Part shown: in pieces, positions 45,250-53,807 of the stretch
Position numbering within the stretch: the first letter of the stretch is position 1
Layout of the letters: every line of letters starts with the position of its first letter
Origin: Leptospira mayottensis 200901116
Lineage (GTDB): Bacteria > Spirochaetota > Leptospiria > Leptospirales > Leptospiraceae
Reading direction: 5' to 3'
DNA length: 64,000 bases
Assembly (NCBI RefSeq): GCF_000306675.2
Contig: NZ_CP024871.1
Span: 1,535,001-1,599,000, forward strand
Program-made: the position numbers and the translations under genes
Notes under the pieces: generated by a model
Seen by the model: the letters and a program-made list of their open reading frames with translations, nothing else
Told to the model about the DNA's origin: nothing
Database searches by the model: none

Positions 45250-45810
45250 GGTCGTTGCGGCTGGTATGAATTCTGTTTTAAAGACAATATAGAAAAAACT
45301 TCCGAATGTGGACATTGTCTATGACAAGTTTTGTATATTGAAATATTTGAATGGGGCATTGGTCATAGCTGGGAGAGATCGTGTTCTTTTTAGAAGAGAG
45401 ATAAAGCTCCTTTGAAAGTCAAATGTCTATGGCTTAAGAATCAAAAGAACTATTTTAAAAAACAAAAGGAAATTTCAGTTTCCTAAACGTAAATCTTTTC
45501 AAAGTAGGCAGAGAGTAGTAGATCAAAGAAGCCTTTCAGAAATTCTGATCTTTCCGTTACAGAGGCAATGCCAAAAAGTTTTTCAAACACTGGTATTTCT
45601 TTAGCTACTCATTCTAAGTTAAAACCGATCATTAGGATTGCAAAAATGATTAAGGAAAATTTAAAGTTTGTTCTTACTTACTCTCATCGAACTGCCAACG
45701 TTGGTTTGAGAAGTGTTAATTCTATAATTCAAAGAATCAAATCCAATGCAAGAGGCTTTAAAAACTTCCAATTCTTTCGTATCTCTAGTTTCTTTCATTT
45801 TAGCGATTGA
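45250..45810 (+). pseudogene. ISL3-family transposase remnant
   Basis: Pieces of a transposase remain in order but in several frames with stops. The catalytic region reads VAAGMNSVLKTI, stop, KKLPNVDIVYDKFCILKYLN. Then comes LKVKCLWLKNQKNYFKKQ, and the C-terminal 45568-45810 frame reads TYSHRTANVG, SVNSIIQRIKSNARGFKN and FRISSFFHF. These match the ISL3/IS204-type pattern (VFDKFH...LN, LLLKNPE, NSKIQxIKxxARGFRNF). The C-terminal frame is open for 80 codons, but it is only a tail of the enzyme. Confidence 0.75.
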
Positions 45811-45981
45811 CCCATGATTTTTCCTGAGTGGCCAATTTTGAACAGTTTTAGTTATAGCCTGTCTCAAAAGACTTGCTACCTTGTATCATAACAGCGTTAA
45901 GCTGCATGAATTACTTTTGATTCGTTTTTTAAAGTAAGTAAAAATGTATGATAAAATAATGATTTTTCTAAATAATTTATC

Positions 45982-46065
45982 TAAGAGTCCGTCCCAAAAC
46001 CATTCGATTTTATCAGAATCTCTGGGGATCGGTGTGATCGTTTTGAGTTTTGGGACAGACTCTAA
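45982..46065. repeat. MITE-like hairpin element
   Basis: TAAGAGTCCGTCCCAAAAC (45982-46000) pairs with GTTTTGGGACAGACTCTAA (46047-46065), 17 of 19 bases, around 46 bases. A related single arm occurs at 5388-5405. It ends 23 bases before the start of the M28-like gene, where it may shape the leader. Confidence 0.65.
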
Positions 46066-46088
46066 GTCTAAGAAGATATCTAATTAAA

Positions 46089-47516
46089 ATGAATTTCCAA
46101 TATATAAATAGAATATATAAACACATAGTAGCACTTTGTGAATTTGATAGGTTGCCTGGATCTAAAGAATACGATTTATCGTTAGATTATGTTCTTACAC
46201 AAATTAAATCTATGGATTGCCAGTATAAAATTCTTGATTTTCCTGGAGAAGCAACTTATTGGAATTGGAATCTTCCGCTCGGTACATCGCATTGGAAGGA
46301 TGGTCGAAAAAATACCCAGGTTAAATTTGATAGGAATAGAAATTTAAAATTGCTGGAGGTTGTTGTTTCGGGTGAAGATGAAAAGGAAATTTTTTTTATC
46401 ACCCATTTATGCCATCCTAAACCTTCTGCCAATGATAATGCTTCTGGGCCAGCGATGTTTATCGAATTGATTCGGTATTTTGCTCAAAATAAACCAGAAC
46501 TTTCGCTTCGATTTCTTTTTACCGTTGAATATTGGGGGACCGTTGCTTATTTTTCAAAGTTTTTAGATGTAAGAAAGAATTGTATTGCCGGTGTTTCTTT
46601 GGATATGGTTGGAGGAGACCAAAATTTGGCGGGATCCACGATGATTGTGGATGAAATTCCGCATCACCTAACAAGTAACTTGGATTTATTTTTATATGAT
46701 CATATGCAAAGGCTCGCGCATGCTGGAAGTTATAGAATGGTTGGGGAGCCAATACTATGGGCGAGAACTCAAAAAGTTTTTTATACAGGTGGAAGTGATC
46801 ATTATATTTTAAATGATTCGACGGTCGCGATCCCATCGACGTGTTTGAATACTTACCCGGATCGTTTTTATCATAGACCGGAAGATACTCCGGACAAAAT
46901 TTCGAAAGATACTTTAAATTTATTTTTTTCTACTGTGATTCATGCTATTTCTGATTTTGCGAAGTCTTTAAATCAAGACAAAGAACGATCCATACTTTTG
47001 AATTATGCTTCCATTCAAAAAGATTTGGTTCGCTATTTGAATGAAAAAATTCAATCTTTTGAAAAGCCACATCTAAAAAAAGATAGTTTCATGATTTGCC
47101 ATTTTTTGAATCTTTTTGAAAGAAAAGCTGAAATTCAAAATTCGAAAGAAAGAACTCAACTCTTTCAATTGATGGATCAATTGTATTTGAGAAGCTTTGG
47201 GATTTCGCTTCAAGAAAAATCATTCGATGAGAAACCCAAATTTGAAAAAACGTATTTAGGGCCACTTTATCGAAATCAATTATTTACCATTATTTCTAAC
47301 GAGGAAAAAGATCGTCTTTTAAGTTTTCAATCCGCCGATCCATTATACTTTGCTAAATGCGAATTATCTATCAATTATCTGACCTTAGGTTACGAAATAA
47401 ATGAAATTTCATGGTTAATGGATTACCATTATAAAAGTAATAACGCTTTATTCGATGGGTTAATTTTTTTCTTGGATCTTTTGGAAAATTACAAATATTT
47501 AAAGAAGCTGCATTGA
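46089..47516 (+). CDS. DUF4910/M28-like metallopeptidase-fold protein
   Basis: 475 residues from the ATG at 46089. The frame is open to a TTG at 46050 that lies inside the hairpin element, so it was rejected. The metal site is visible: HLCHPKPSANDNASGPA (His and the bridging Asp), VEYWGT (Glu), SLDMVGGDQ (Asp) and FYHRPEDTPDKIS (last His). This is the zinc aminopeptidase-like domain of the DUF4910 type found in polysaccharide and nonulosonic acid clusters. After it comes a helical C-terminal half (about 300-475). In this context removal of an acyl or aminoacyl group from an amino sugar is more likely than protein digestion, but that is inference. Confidence 0.75.
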   Translation: MNFQYINRIYKHIVALCEFDRLPGSKEYDLSLDYVLTQIKSMDCQYKILDFPGEATYWNWNLPLGTSHWKDGRKNTQVKFDRNRNLKLLEVVVSGEDEKEIFFITHLCHPKPSANDNASGPAMFIELIRYFAQNKPELSLRFLFTVEYWGTVAYFSKFLDVRKNCIAGVSLDMVGGDQNLAGSTMIVDEIPHHLTSNLDLFLYDHMQRLAHAGSYRMVGEPILWARTQKVFYTGGSDHYILNDSTVAIPSTCLNTYPDRFYHRPEDTPDKISKDTLNLFFSTVIHAISDFAKSLNQDKERSILLNYASIQKDLVRYLNEKIQSFEKPHLKKDSFMICHFLNLFERKAEIQNSKERTQLFQLMDQLYLRSFGISLQEKSFDEKPKFEKTYLGPLYRNQLFTIISNEEKDRLLSFQSADPLYFAKCELSINYLTLGYEINEISWLMDYHYKSNNALFDGLIFFLDLLENYKYLKKLH

Positions 47517-48241
47517 AAATAGGTATTTTAATTCAAGCAAGAATGGGGTCTACAAGACTGCCAGGTAAAATTTCACTTCCATTTGGTGATACCACGATTC
47601 TGGGTTTTATGTTAGAGCGTCTTAAGTTTTCTAAATTTCAGGAAAATATAGTCGTTCTTACTACAGAAGAAAGCATCGATGATACAACGGAAGAAATCGC
47701 CAAGAAAAATGGAGTGAGCGTTTTTCGTGGATCAACGAGCGATTTGATTCAAAGGTATTTGAAGGCAGCCAAGCTACACAATGTAGATATTATCGTTCGA
47801 TTGACAGGGGATTGTCCTCTCATTGATTCGAAAATTTTAGATTTAATGGTAGACCTTTTCTTATATAATCAAGGACGAATTGAATTTCTTACGAACTGCT
47901 TTCAAAGAACATTTGCAAGAGGGATGGATATTGAAATATTCACCTTATCATTATTAAAAAAGCTGGATTCGATTTGCCGTCTCCCTTACGAAAGGGAACA
48001 TATTGTTCCCTACGTAGAGGAAAATACCAGGGAGTTTAAGTTTTTTGAATATCCAAACATTAGAAATGATTCCATGTATCGTTTGACTATAGATACCAAC
48101 GATGATTATGAAACATTGAAATCAGTATTATCCTTTTTTTCATTAAAAGATTTTGAATATTCGGATATTATTCGAATTATTGAAAAAAATCCATCTATCA
48201 TTAAAAACCAAACAGTTTACCATAAGGCATATACAGAATGA
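47513..48241 (+). CDS. SpsF-type cytidylyltransferase, stand-alone copy
   Basis: 242 residues from a TTG overlapping the previous stop (TTGA). Signature ILIQARMGSTRLPGKISLPFGD at the N-terminus (nucleotide loop), VFRGSTSDLIQRY, LTGDCPLIDSKIL, and RLTIDTNDDYETL near the end. It is very like the N-domain of the 34315 fusion and more distant from the 28236 copy. It probably provides the CMP-sugar for the second ulosonic acid module (synthase at 51307). It overlaps the next gene by four bases. Confidence 0.82.
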   Translation: MKIGILIQARMGSTRLPGKISLPFGDTTILGFMLERLKFSKFQENIVVLTTEESIDDTTEEIAKKNGVSVFRGSTSDLIQRYLKAAKLHNVDIIVRLTGDCPLIDSKILDLMVDLFLYNQGRIEFLTNCFQRTFARGMDIEIFTLSLLKKLDSICRLPYEREHIVPYVEENTREFKFFEYPNIRNDSMYRLTIDTNDDYETLKSVLSFFSLKDFEYSDIIRIIEKNPSIIKNQTVYHKAYTE

Positions 48242-49596
48242 TGCATAATTTAGTTTTCAATTCATTTTCATCTAAGACGGTTTTGATTCATTGCGATCAC
48301 AAAAGAAGAGATTCCAGTTCGAGCTTTTTAATTGCGTTTTATCTTAGAAAATTAGGTTATAATGTGATTTTAGGTAGTCGATTGACCTCAAGATCACTGT
48401 ATTATGTGTTTAGACCTGAATTGGTTCTTTTGACTCACCCAAATGGATTCCTTGATCCTAAGGAGATGCAGGAGACGGCTAAATATACTACTTTTATACT
48501 CCTTCACCCTGAAAGTTCTGGAATGCTTAAACATGCAATGATCGATCACATGCGAGGGGGTGGGATTTCCATTGGTGATTCTTATAGTAAAAATATCAGT
48601 AAAGTTTTTACTTGGGGAACTTTGCTACAGGATTGGATTATAGAGGCGAAACTTTATAAATCAGAAAATGTAGAATCGATTGGTTGTCCTCGTTATGACT
48701 TTTATCTTAATAAAGATCGGAAGGAATCTCAAGGATTGGGGATGATGAGTTCTTTTACCGGAATTACGACCTTTGATAATAGAAATGTATTTCAATTATT
48801 GGATCAAGGTCGAGGTTTAGGGGGAGTTATTTACGGAAAAAAGGGAGGCTATGAAGATATTCTTTGGACTTCGGCGACTTTTGCGAGATTGTATCTGGAG
48901 TTTTTGGATATATGGTGTTTTGATTTGAAGTTACCTGTATATTTGAGGCCTTATACTTTAGAGAATTTTAATGATATTAAGTATTTTAAAAATAAGTATA
49001 AGTCTTATTTAGAATTAGATAAAGATACTCCATTTGCGAAATGGCTTCAAAGTAAAAATGGAAATGTGTTTTGTTATTCTAGTTCCGTGATAGAGTCGAT
49101 AATTAGCGGGGTTCCTTATATTTGCGTCCAAGGTGTCATTGAAGATCGATTGGAATTTCACCAGCCTAGAAAAGAGCTAACGGATGTTCGCGGTGAGTTA
49201 TACAATTATACGTATAAGCCTAAATCGATTGAAGAGCTTGTTGAGCTTGCAAAAAAGGCGTATCTGGGTAAGCTTCCCTTGAAAACTTCTCTTGATAATT
49301 CAGCTAAATTAAAAAAACTGCTTTCTGACTATTATGGCTATCCGAAAGATGAGCCTTCCTCTTGGATATTGGCAAAACGAATCGATACTTTGATTCGAGA
49401 TAAGAAAAAAAATAATCAATCTTTTAATCTCTCTAGATTTAAAGACTATGCTAGATCTTGTTACAATGTGTTGCAACATCTGAAACCGAAAATGTTTAAG
49501 ACTTTAAATGATTATCATTTAATGCCCTGGGACAAAAAAGATAGAATGTATGCAGAAGAACATTTCAATATATTAGAAGGAATTACAAAATCATGA
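48238..49596 (+). CDS. Surface carbohydrate biosynthesis protein, GT-B-like
   Basis: 452 residues. The N-terminal half has VLIHCDHKRRDSSSSFLIAFYL and FRPELVLLTHPNGF as a Rossmann-like start. A central KVFTWGTLLQDWIIE and IGCPRYDFY follow, and the C-terminal half contains YLRPYTLENF and FCYSSSVIESIISGVPYICVQG, the last like the donor-binding loop of capsule or CDP-glycerol transferases. The tail DRMYAEEHFNILEG is typical of proteins called surface carbohydrate biosynthesis protein in Leptospira loci. It may be a ulosonic acid transferase. It overlaps its neighbours by four bases on both sides. Confidence 0.65.
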   Translation: MMHNLVFNSFSSKTVLIHCDHKRRDSSSSFLIAFYLRKLGYNVILGSRLTSRSLYYVFRPELVLLTHPNGFLDPKEMQETAKYTTFILLHPESSGMLKHAMIDHMRGGGISIGDSYSKNISKVFTWGTLLQDWIIEAKLYKSENVESIGCPRYDFYLNKDRKESQGLGMMSSFTGITTFDNRNVFQLLDQGRGLGGVIYGKKGGYEDILWTSATFARLYLEFLDIWCFDLKLPVYLRPYTLENFNDIKYFKNKYKSYLELDKDTPFAKWLQSKNGNVFCYSSSVIESIISGVPYICVQGVIEDRLEFHQPRKELTDVRGELYNYTYKPKSIEELVELAKKAYLGKLPLKTSLDNSAKLKKLLSDYYGYPKDEPSSWILAKRIDTLIRDKKKNNQSFNLSRFKDYARSCYNVLQHLKPKMFKTLNDYHLMPWDKKDRMYAEEHFNILEGITKS

Positions 49597-50360
49597 TTTT
49601 GAAAAATTTCTCTGATGAATTTCAAGATAAACTTGTTTTAATTACGGGTGGAAGTGGGCAGATAGGGTCAGAACTGGTAGAGTCATATTTGAGCGTATCT
49701 GCTCGTGTTATCTGCTTAGATCCAGAACAGCCTTCAGTAGATTATAAATCAAATCGGTTCGAATGGATTCAAGCAGACATAACGAATCGTAAAGAAATAA
49801 AAGAGATTTTTTTATCCTTAGTAAATCAAAATAAAATTCCGGACATCTTAATCAATTGTGCCGGGATCTCTGTATTTACCCCTTTTGAGGATAGAACGGA
49901 CGAAGAATTTAACGAAGTCGTGCATGTAAATTTGAACGGGACTTTTTTACTCTCTCAATATACTTTCCGTCTTTGGAAAGAAAAAGGGAAGAAAGGAATC
50001 ATTTTGAACTTCGGATCTATCTATGGTGTTTCGATTGCAGATATGAGAATCTATGGAGACTCCGGAAGAAATAGTCCTGAAGTGTATGCAATGACAAAAG
50101 CTGGGATCATACATTTTACGAAATACTTGGCAAAATATGCTGCTCCTTATGGGATCAGAGTCAATTGCATCAGCCCTGGGGGAATTTTTGCAAATCAGAG
50201 TTCTGATTTTATTCAAAATTATATATATAAAACACCTCTTGGTAGAATGGGCAATCCGTCTGATCTCGTAGGTGGTGTTTTCTTTTTAACTTCTTCTTTA
50301 TCGGAATATGTAACAGGACAGAACCTTCTCGTCGATGGGGGATTTACAATTGGGGATTGA
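49593..50360 (+). CDS. Classical SDR oxidoreductase
   Basis: 255 residues. NAD(P) site TGGSGQIGSELVES, adenine-ring motif NCAG (about 88-91), and the catalytic triad S142, Y165 and K169 in YAMTKAG are all present. SPGGIFANQS and LLVDGGFTIGD complete the fold. Similar proteins (PtmA-like) sit in nonulosonic acid clusters next to aldo/keto reductases and synthases, as here. It probably reduces or oxidises a sugar intermediate. It overlaps the following reductase gene. Confidence 0.85.
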   Translation: MILKNFSDEFQDKLVLITGGSGQIGSELVESYLSVSARVICLDPEQPSVDYKSNRFEWIQADITNRKEIKEIFLSLVNQNKIPDILINCAGISVFTPFEDRTDEEFNEVVHVNLNGTFLLSQYTFRLWKEKGKKGIILNFGSIYGVSIADMRIYGDSGRNSPEVYAMTKAGIIHFTKYLAKYAAPYGIRVNCISPGGIFANQSSDFIQNYIYKTPLGRMGNPSDLVGGVFFLTSSLSEYVTGQNLLVDGGFTIGD

Positions 50361-51294
50361 GGAGAAGGATTATGTCACTCTCCCTGAAACTGATCTTAAA
50401 GTTTCTCGATTGAGCATCGGAACTTGGTTATTTGGAGGACTTCGATGGGGTTATGTAGACAATTTAGAAAGTGAGAAAACTTTTTTATCCGCCCTCGATC
50501 TTGGAATTAATTTTATCGATACAGCTGATGCCTATGGAAAGGGGCAGTCAGAGGAATTTGTCTCTCGATTGACGAAAGGCAGAAAAGAAAGTTTAGTAAT
50601 TGGTACAAAGGCAGGGGTCGTTTGGAATCTGGATGGCACAAGAAAGATCGATTTATCTAAAAGACATCTTATCGAAGCGGCGGAAAGAAGTTTGCAAAGG
50701 CTTAAATTAGACAAGATTGATTTATATTATTTGCATGAACCAGATGTAAATACAGATATAGAAGAAACGATAGAAGCGTTGCAGCTATTAAAAGCTCAAG
50801 GTAAAATTCGTTATATTGGCCTTTCTAATTTTCCAAAAGAAACCGTTGCTCAGTTTAATTCGATGATGCAAGTTGCCTGCTTGCAGGACGAGCTGAGTTT
50901 AATTCACAGAGAAGCCAAGTTGACGAATCTGAAATTCGCAAAAGAAAATAATTTAGGATTTTTGGCTTATAGTCCTTTGTCAAAAGGACTTCTTACGGGA
51001 AAGTTTAAATTTGATAGTCAATTTTCTTCTGATGACAATCGCTCTGGGAATGAAGATTTTTCAGGTGAAAGTTTGAAGAGAAACGTTGAGAAAGTAGCTA
51101 TGCTTTCTGAATTTGCAAAAAGACTAGGGCATACTGCATCGGCTGTTTCTATCGCTTGGGTTTTAGGTATAGATTCAGTAACGTCAGTTGTCTTAGGCGC
51201 CAGAACGCAAGAACAATTGGAAGCGCAGATGAAGAGTCTTGAAGTTGTTTTTGAGTTAGATACATATCAGCAAGTAGAACAGATTTTTAGTTAA
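50335..51294 (+). CDS. Aldo/keto reductase
   Basis: 319 residues from an ATG 26 bases inside the SDR gene. TTG at 50350, eight bases after GGGGGA, is an equally good start. The tetrad is complete: D62, Y67 (TADAYGKG), K92 (GTKAG) and H134 (YYLHEPD). GLSNFPKE and the NADPH-binding YSPLSKGLLTGKF and VVLGARTQEQL follow. It reduces a carbonyl with NADPH in the cytoplasm. Coupled to the SDR and the synthase gene, it likely modifies the precursor of the second ulosonic acid. Confidence 0.86.
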   Translation: MGDLQLGIEEKDYVTLPETDLKVSRLSIGTWLFGGLRWGYVDNLESEKTFLSALDLGINFIDTADAYGKGQSEEFVSRLTKGRKESLVIGTKAGVVWNLDGTRKIDLSKRHLIEAAERSLQRLKLDKIDLYYLHEPDVNTDIEETIEALQLLKAQGKIRYIGLSNFPKETVAQFNSMMQVACLQDELSLIHREAKLTNLKFAKENNLGFLAYSPLSKGLLTGKFKFDSQFSSDDNRSGNEDFSGESLKRNVEKVAMLSEFAKRLGHTASAVSIAWVLGIDSVTSVVLGARTQEQLEAQMKSLEVVFELDTYQQVEQIFS

Positions 51295-51306
51295 AGGAAA
51301 TTTTAT

Positions 51307-52155
51307 ATGAGTCAAGAAATTACTTTAGGAAATATTAAAATAGGCGGTAGTAACCCTATTTTTATTATAGCGGAAGCTGGTTTGAATCATGGCGGAGATT
51401 TAAATCTTGCCTTACGAATGATTGATGAGGCGGCAGATGCAAAGGCCAATGCGATCAAATTTCAAGCTTACAACAGCGAGGAACGATTTGGTGAAAATAA
51501 AGAAGCTGTAAATTTGGTCAAGCCGGCTGAATTTGGAAAAAAAGAATTTTTATTATTAAAAGAAAGATCTCAAAAGAGAAATATACTTTTTTTTGCTACG
51601 CCATTTGATGTTCCAAATTTAAATATGCTCAAAGAAATCGGGGTTGAAATTTTAAAGATTGCTTCTTGCGATATTTGTAATATAACATTACTAGAAGCTG
51701 CTGCCGATTCAGGTTTGATTGTGATCCTTTCTCGTGGAACTGCGTCTGCTTCTGAAATAGAGACAGCAGTATCTATTTTTAAGAAAAAGAAATCTCCTTT
51801 TATTCTATTGCATTGTGTATCCTCTTACCCAATGAATGAAGTAGATGCAAATTTATCCGCTATTCAGACTTTAAAATCTAAATACGAATTTCCGATTGGA
51901 TACTCGGATCATAGTAAGGGAATTGAAGTACCTTTGCTTGCAGTTGCAAGTGGTGCAGAGATTATTGAAAAACATTATACTGTAGATCGAACTCTACAGG
52001 GAATTGATTGGGAAATCTCTGCAGAGCCTAAGGAACTTGCTAAATTAGTGACAGAGGCAGAGCGTATTCGTAAAATTCTTGGGCATGGAAAGTTAGAACC
52101 CCAAACTTCTGAGCAAGAAGAAATAGAATATAGAGATAGTCTTAGAAGAAAGTAA
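51307..52155 (+). CDS. NeuB-type synthase lacking SAF domain and one metal His
   Basis: 282 residues, about 70 shorter than the 27167 homologue. The barrel is intact (AEAGLNHGGDLNLALRMI, AIKFQAYNSEE, FFATPFDVPNL, IGYSDHSKGIE, EKHYTVDR). The C-terminal SAF domain that closes the active site in NeuB is absent. In the place of the usual GxDH metal motif it reads GIDWEIS, so one of two manganese-binding histidines is a Trp. It could be a distinct subfamily with altered substrate or metal use. AAGGAA precedes the ATG. It lies between an aldo/keto reductase and a PseG-like gene. Confidence 0.82.
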   Translation: MSQEITLGNIKIGGSNPIFIIAEAGLNHGGDLNLALRMIDEAADAKANAIKFQAYNSEERFGENKEAVNLVKPAEFGKKEFLLLKERSQKRNILFFATPFDVPNLNMLKEIGVEILKIASCDICNITLLEAAADSGLIVILSRGTASASEIETAVSIFKKKKSPFILLHCVSSYPMNEVDANLSAIQTLKSKYEFPIGYSDHSKGIEVPLLAVASGAEIIEKHYTVDRTLQGIDWEISAEPKELAKLVTEAERIRKILGHGKLEPQTSEQEEIEYRDSLRRK

Positions 52156-52157
52156 AA

Positions 52158-53123
52158 ATGATAATTGCATTTCGGGTGGATGGAGGGATTCGACCAGATA
52201 TAGCAATGGGGCATATTTATAGATCTTGCTTGATAGCGGACCAATTAAAAAATAGATTTAAAATTGTTTTTATATCTCAAGATGAGGAAGATTTTCGTCC
52301 AGGCCATCAGGAAATTCGAAATCGTGGATATGATCTCTATTTGACTCAGGATAATCGAATCGATTTCTTATTGAATCAGATTAATCCTGTCTTTGCGGTA
52401 ATAGATTTATACGAATACTCTAAATCTATTTTGGAACCGTTTACTTTTAAAAAGATTCCGATTTTGACCTTTGATCATTTTGACGAATCAAAACTATTGT
52501 CTCATTTTCCAATCAATCCTGTGCTCATTGATGGAAGAGGGAAATACGATGGTTTGAATTACATGGTTATTCCAAATCCATTTAGATTCACAAAAAAAAA
52601 AAATGTCGAGGAAATATTTTTATCCTTCGGGGGATACGATTATGGAAAAATTTCTAAACGAGTTCTTCAAATCTTATCGAAAGTTGCGGGTGAATTTAAA
52701 ATCAATTTAGTGATAGGTTCCTCTTTTCCAAAAGAAGATATTCTGGAACTTATAGAAAAAGATTCTCGTGTTCGACTTTTTGAGAATCCAAAGAATTTTA
52801 ACGAAATTCTGGCTGGATCAGATATCGCAGTTGTTGCAGGCGGGCTGACTTTTTTTCAAAGTTTGTCAGAAGGAATTCCGTGCATTGTGATTTGCCAATA
52901 TAATCATCAGAAAGAGACTGCTCAAGCAATTGGAAATTCAGAGATGTTTAGGTTACTTGGGGTTTTTGATGAAATAGAAGATAAAGATATTCAATCTTCA
53001 TTAGAAGAATTGATCAAAGATTCGAGAAAAAGGAAGCAATATAGCCTAGCAGGGATTAGATTAGTTGATGGGTTAGGTTTGAGTAGAGTAATTAATATAA
53101 TAGAATCAGTGGTAAACAAATGA
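52158..53123 (+). CDS. PseG-like UDP-sugar hydrolase/GT-B protein
   Basis: 321 residues, two bases after the synthase gene. The N-terminus FRVDGGIRPDIAMGHIYRSC matches the PseG pattern with its GH motif (H19, the proposed catalytic base). The C-terminal half has LSFGGYDYGKIS, ENPKNFNEILAGSDIAVVAGG and a TFFQSLSEGIPCIVI donor loop. PseG removes UDP from UDP-2,4-diacetamido-trideoxy sugars before condensation with phosphoenolpyruvate; the neighbouring synthase would use its product. The next gene overlaps by four bases. Confidence 0.8.
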   Translation: MIIAFRVDGGIRPDIAMGHIYRSCLIADQLKNRFKIVFISQDEEDFRPGHQEIRNRGYDLYLTQDNRIDFLLNQINPVFAVIDLYEYSKSILEPFTFKKIPILTFDHFDESKLLSHFPINPVLIDGRGKYDGLNYMVIPNPFRFTKKKNVEEIFLSFGGYDYGKISKRVLQILSKVAGEFKINLVIGSSFPKEDILELIEKDSRVRLFENPKNFNEILAGSDIAVVAGGLTFFQSLSEGIPCIVICQYNHQKETAQAIGNSEMFRLLGVFDEIEDKDIQSSLEELIKDSRKRKQYSLAGIRLVDGLGLSRVINIIESVVNK

Positions 53124-53803
53124 TCGGTGTTATACTCCAACCAAATTATATCCCTTGGAGAGGTTATTTTGAGTTGATCGGTAAAGCAGACGTTTTCGTA
53201 TTTTTAGACGACGTTCAATATACAACCAGAGATTGGAGAAATCGGAATCAAATAAAAACACAAACGGGCCTTCAGTGGTTGACAATTCCAGTATTTCAAA
53301 CGAGCAAATTCGGACAACTGATTCACGAGGTAGAAATCGATAACTCTTCGAAATGGTATGAAAAACATCTAAATGCAATTACACGCAATTATTCAAAGAC
53401 ACTTTTTTTAAAAAAATTTGATGAGCTATTGGAAATACTTTATTCAGGGAAGTTAAGTAATCTTTCTGACTTAGATATTCTATCTATTGAGTGGATTGCA
53501 AGATATTTGGAGCTAAATACAAAATTTATTCGTGCTTCACAAATTGCTAATGAAGGAACTCGACAAGAAAAATTGATCAGTATTTGTAAAGAAGTAGGAA
53601 TTACGACTTATATTTCTGGACCTAGTGCCAAAAGCTATATCGTTCCTGAAAATTTTGAAAAGGATGGAATTTCTTTACTCTACCAGGAATATGATTATCC
53701 GAATTATCCTCAGTTATATGGTGATTTTGTCGGTAATGTTAGTATATTAGATCTTTTATTTAACTGCGGTTTTGAAAGCCGTAAATATATATTTAAGGAA
53801 TAA
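53120..53803 (+). CDS. WbqC-family protein
   Basis: 227 residues. It starts IGVILQPNYIPWRGYFELI, the hallmark of the WbqC family, followed by DVFVFLDDVQYTTRDWRNRN and the central GPSAKSYI. WbqC-like proteins occur in O-antigen clusters close to aminotransferase genes. Their biochemistry is not settled; a role in amino sugar acylation has been suggested by context. The four-base overlap with the upstream gene and the adjacent aminotransferase fit that. Confidence 0.85.
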   Translation: MIGVILQPNYIPWRGYFELIGKADVFVFLDDVQYTTRDWRNRNQIKTQTGLQWLTIPVFQTSKFGQLIHEVEIDNSSKWYEKHLNAITRNYSKTLFLKKFDELLEILYSGKLSNLSDLDILSIEWIARYLELNTKFIRASQIANEGTRQEKLISICKEVGITTYISGPSAKSYIVPENFEKDGISLLYQEYDYPNYPQLYGDFVGNVSILDLLFNCGFESRKYIFKE

Positions 53804-53807
53804 ACAA

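Larger units (their letters stand above)
44951..46088. other. Non-coding island with insertion sequence debris
   Basis: 1.1 kb between the acetyltransferase gene and the second dense gene run. It holds the ISL3-like relic and a hairpin element, listed separately. TTTTGAGACTCTTAA at about 44991 and TAGCCTGTCTCAAAAG at about 45855 flank the relic in opposite orientation and may be its degraded ends. No intact gene. Confidence 0.5.

Noticed and set aside
45568..45810. 80-codon open frame as an intact gene
   Set aside because: It is only the C-terminal tail of an ISL3-like transposase whose upstream parts lie in other frames with stops.
46050..46088. TTG start 13 codons upstream of the M28-like gene
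   Set aside because: The TTG lies inside the right arm of a hairpin element; the ATG at 46089 begins the conserved part.
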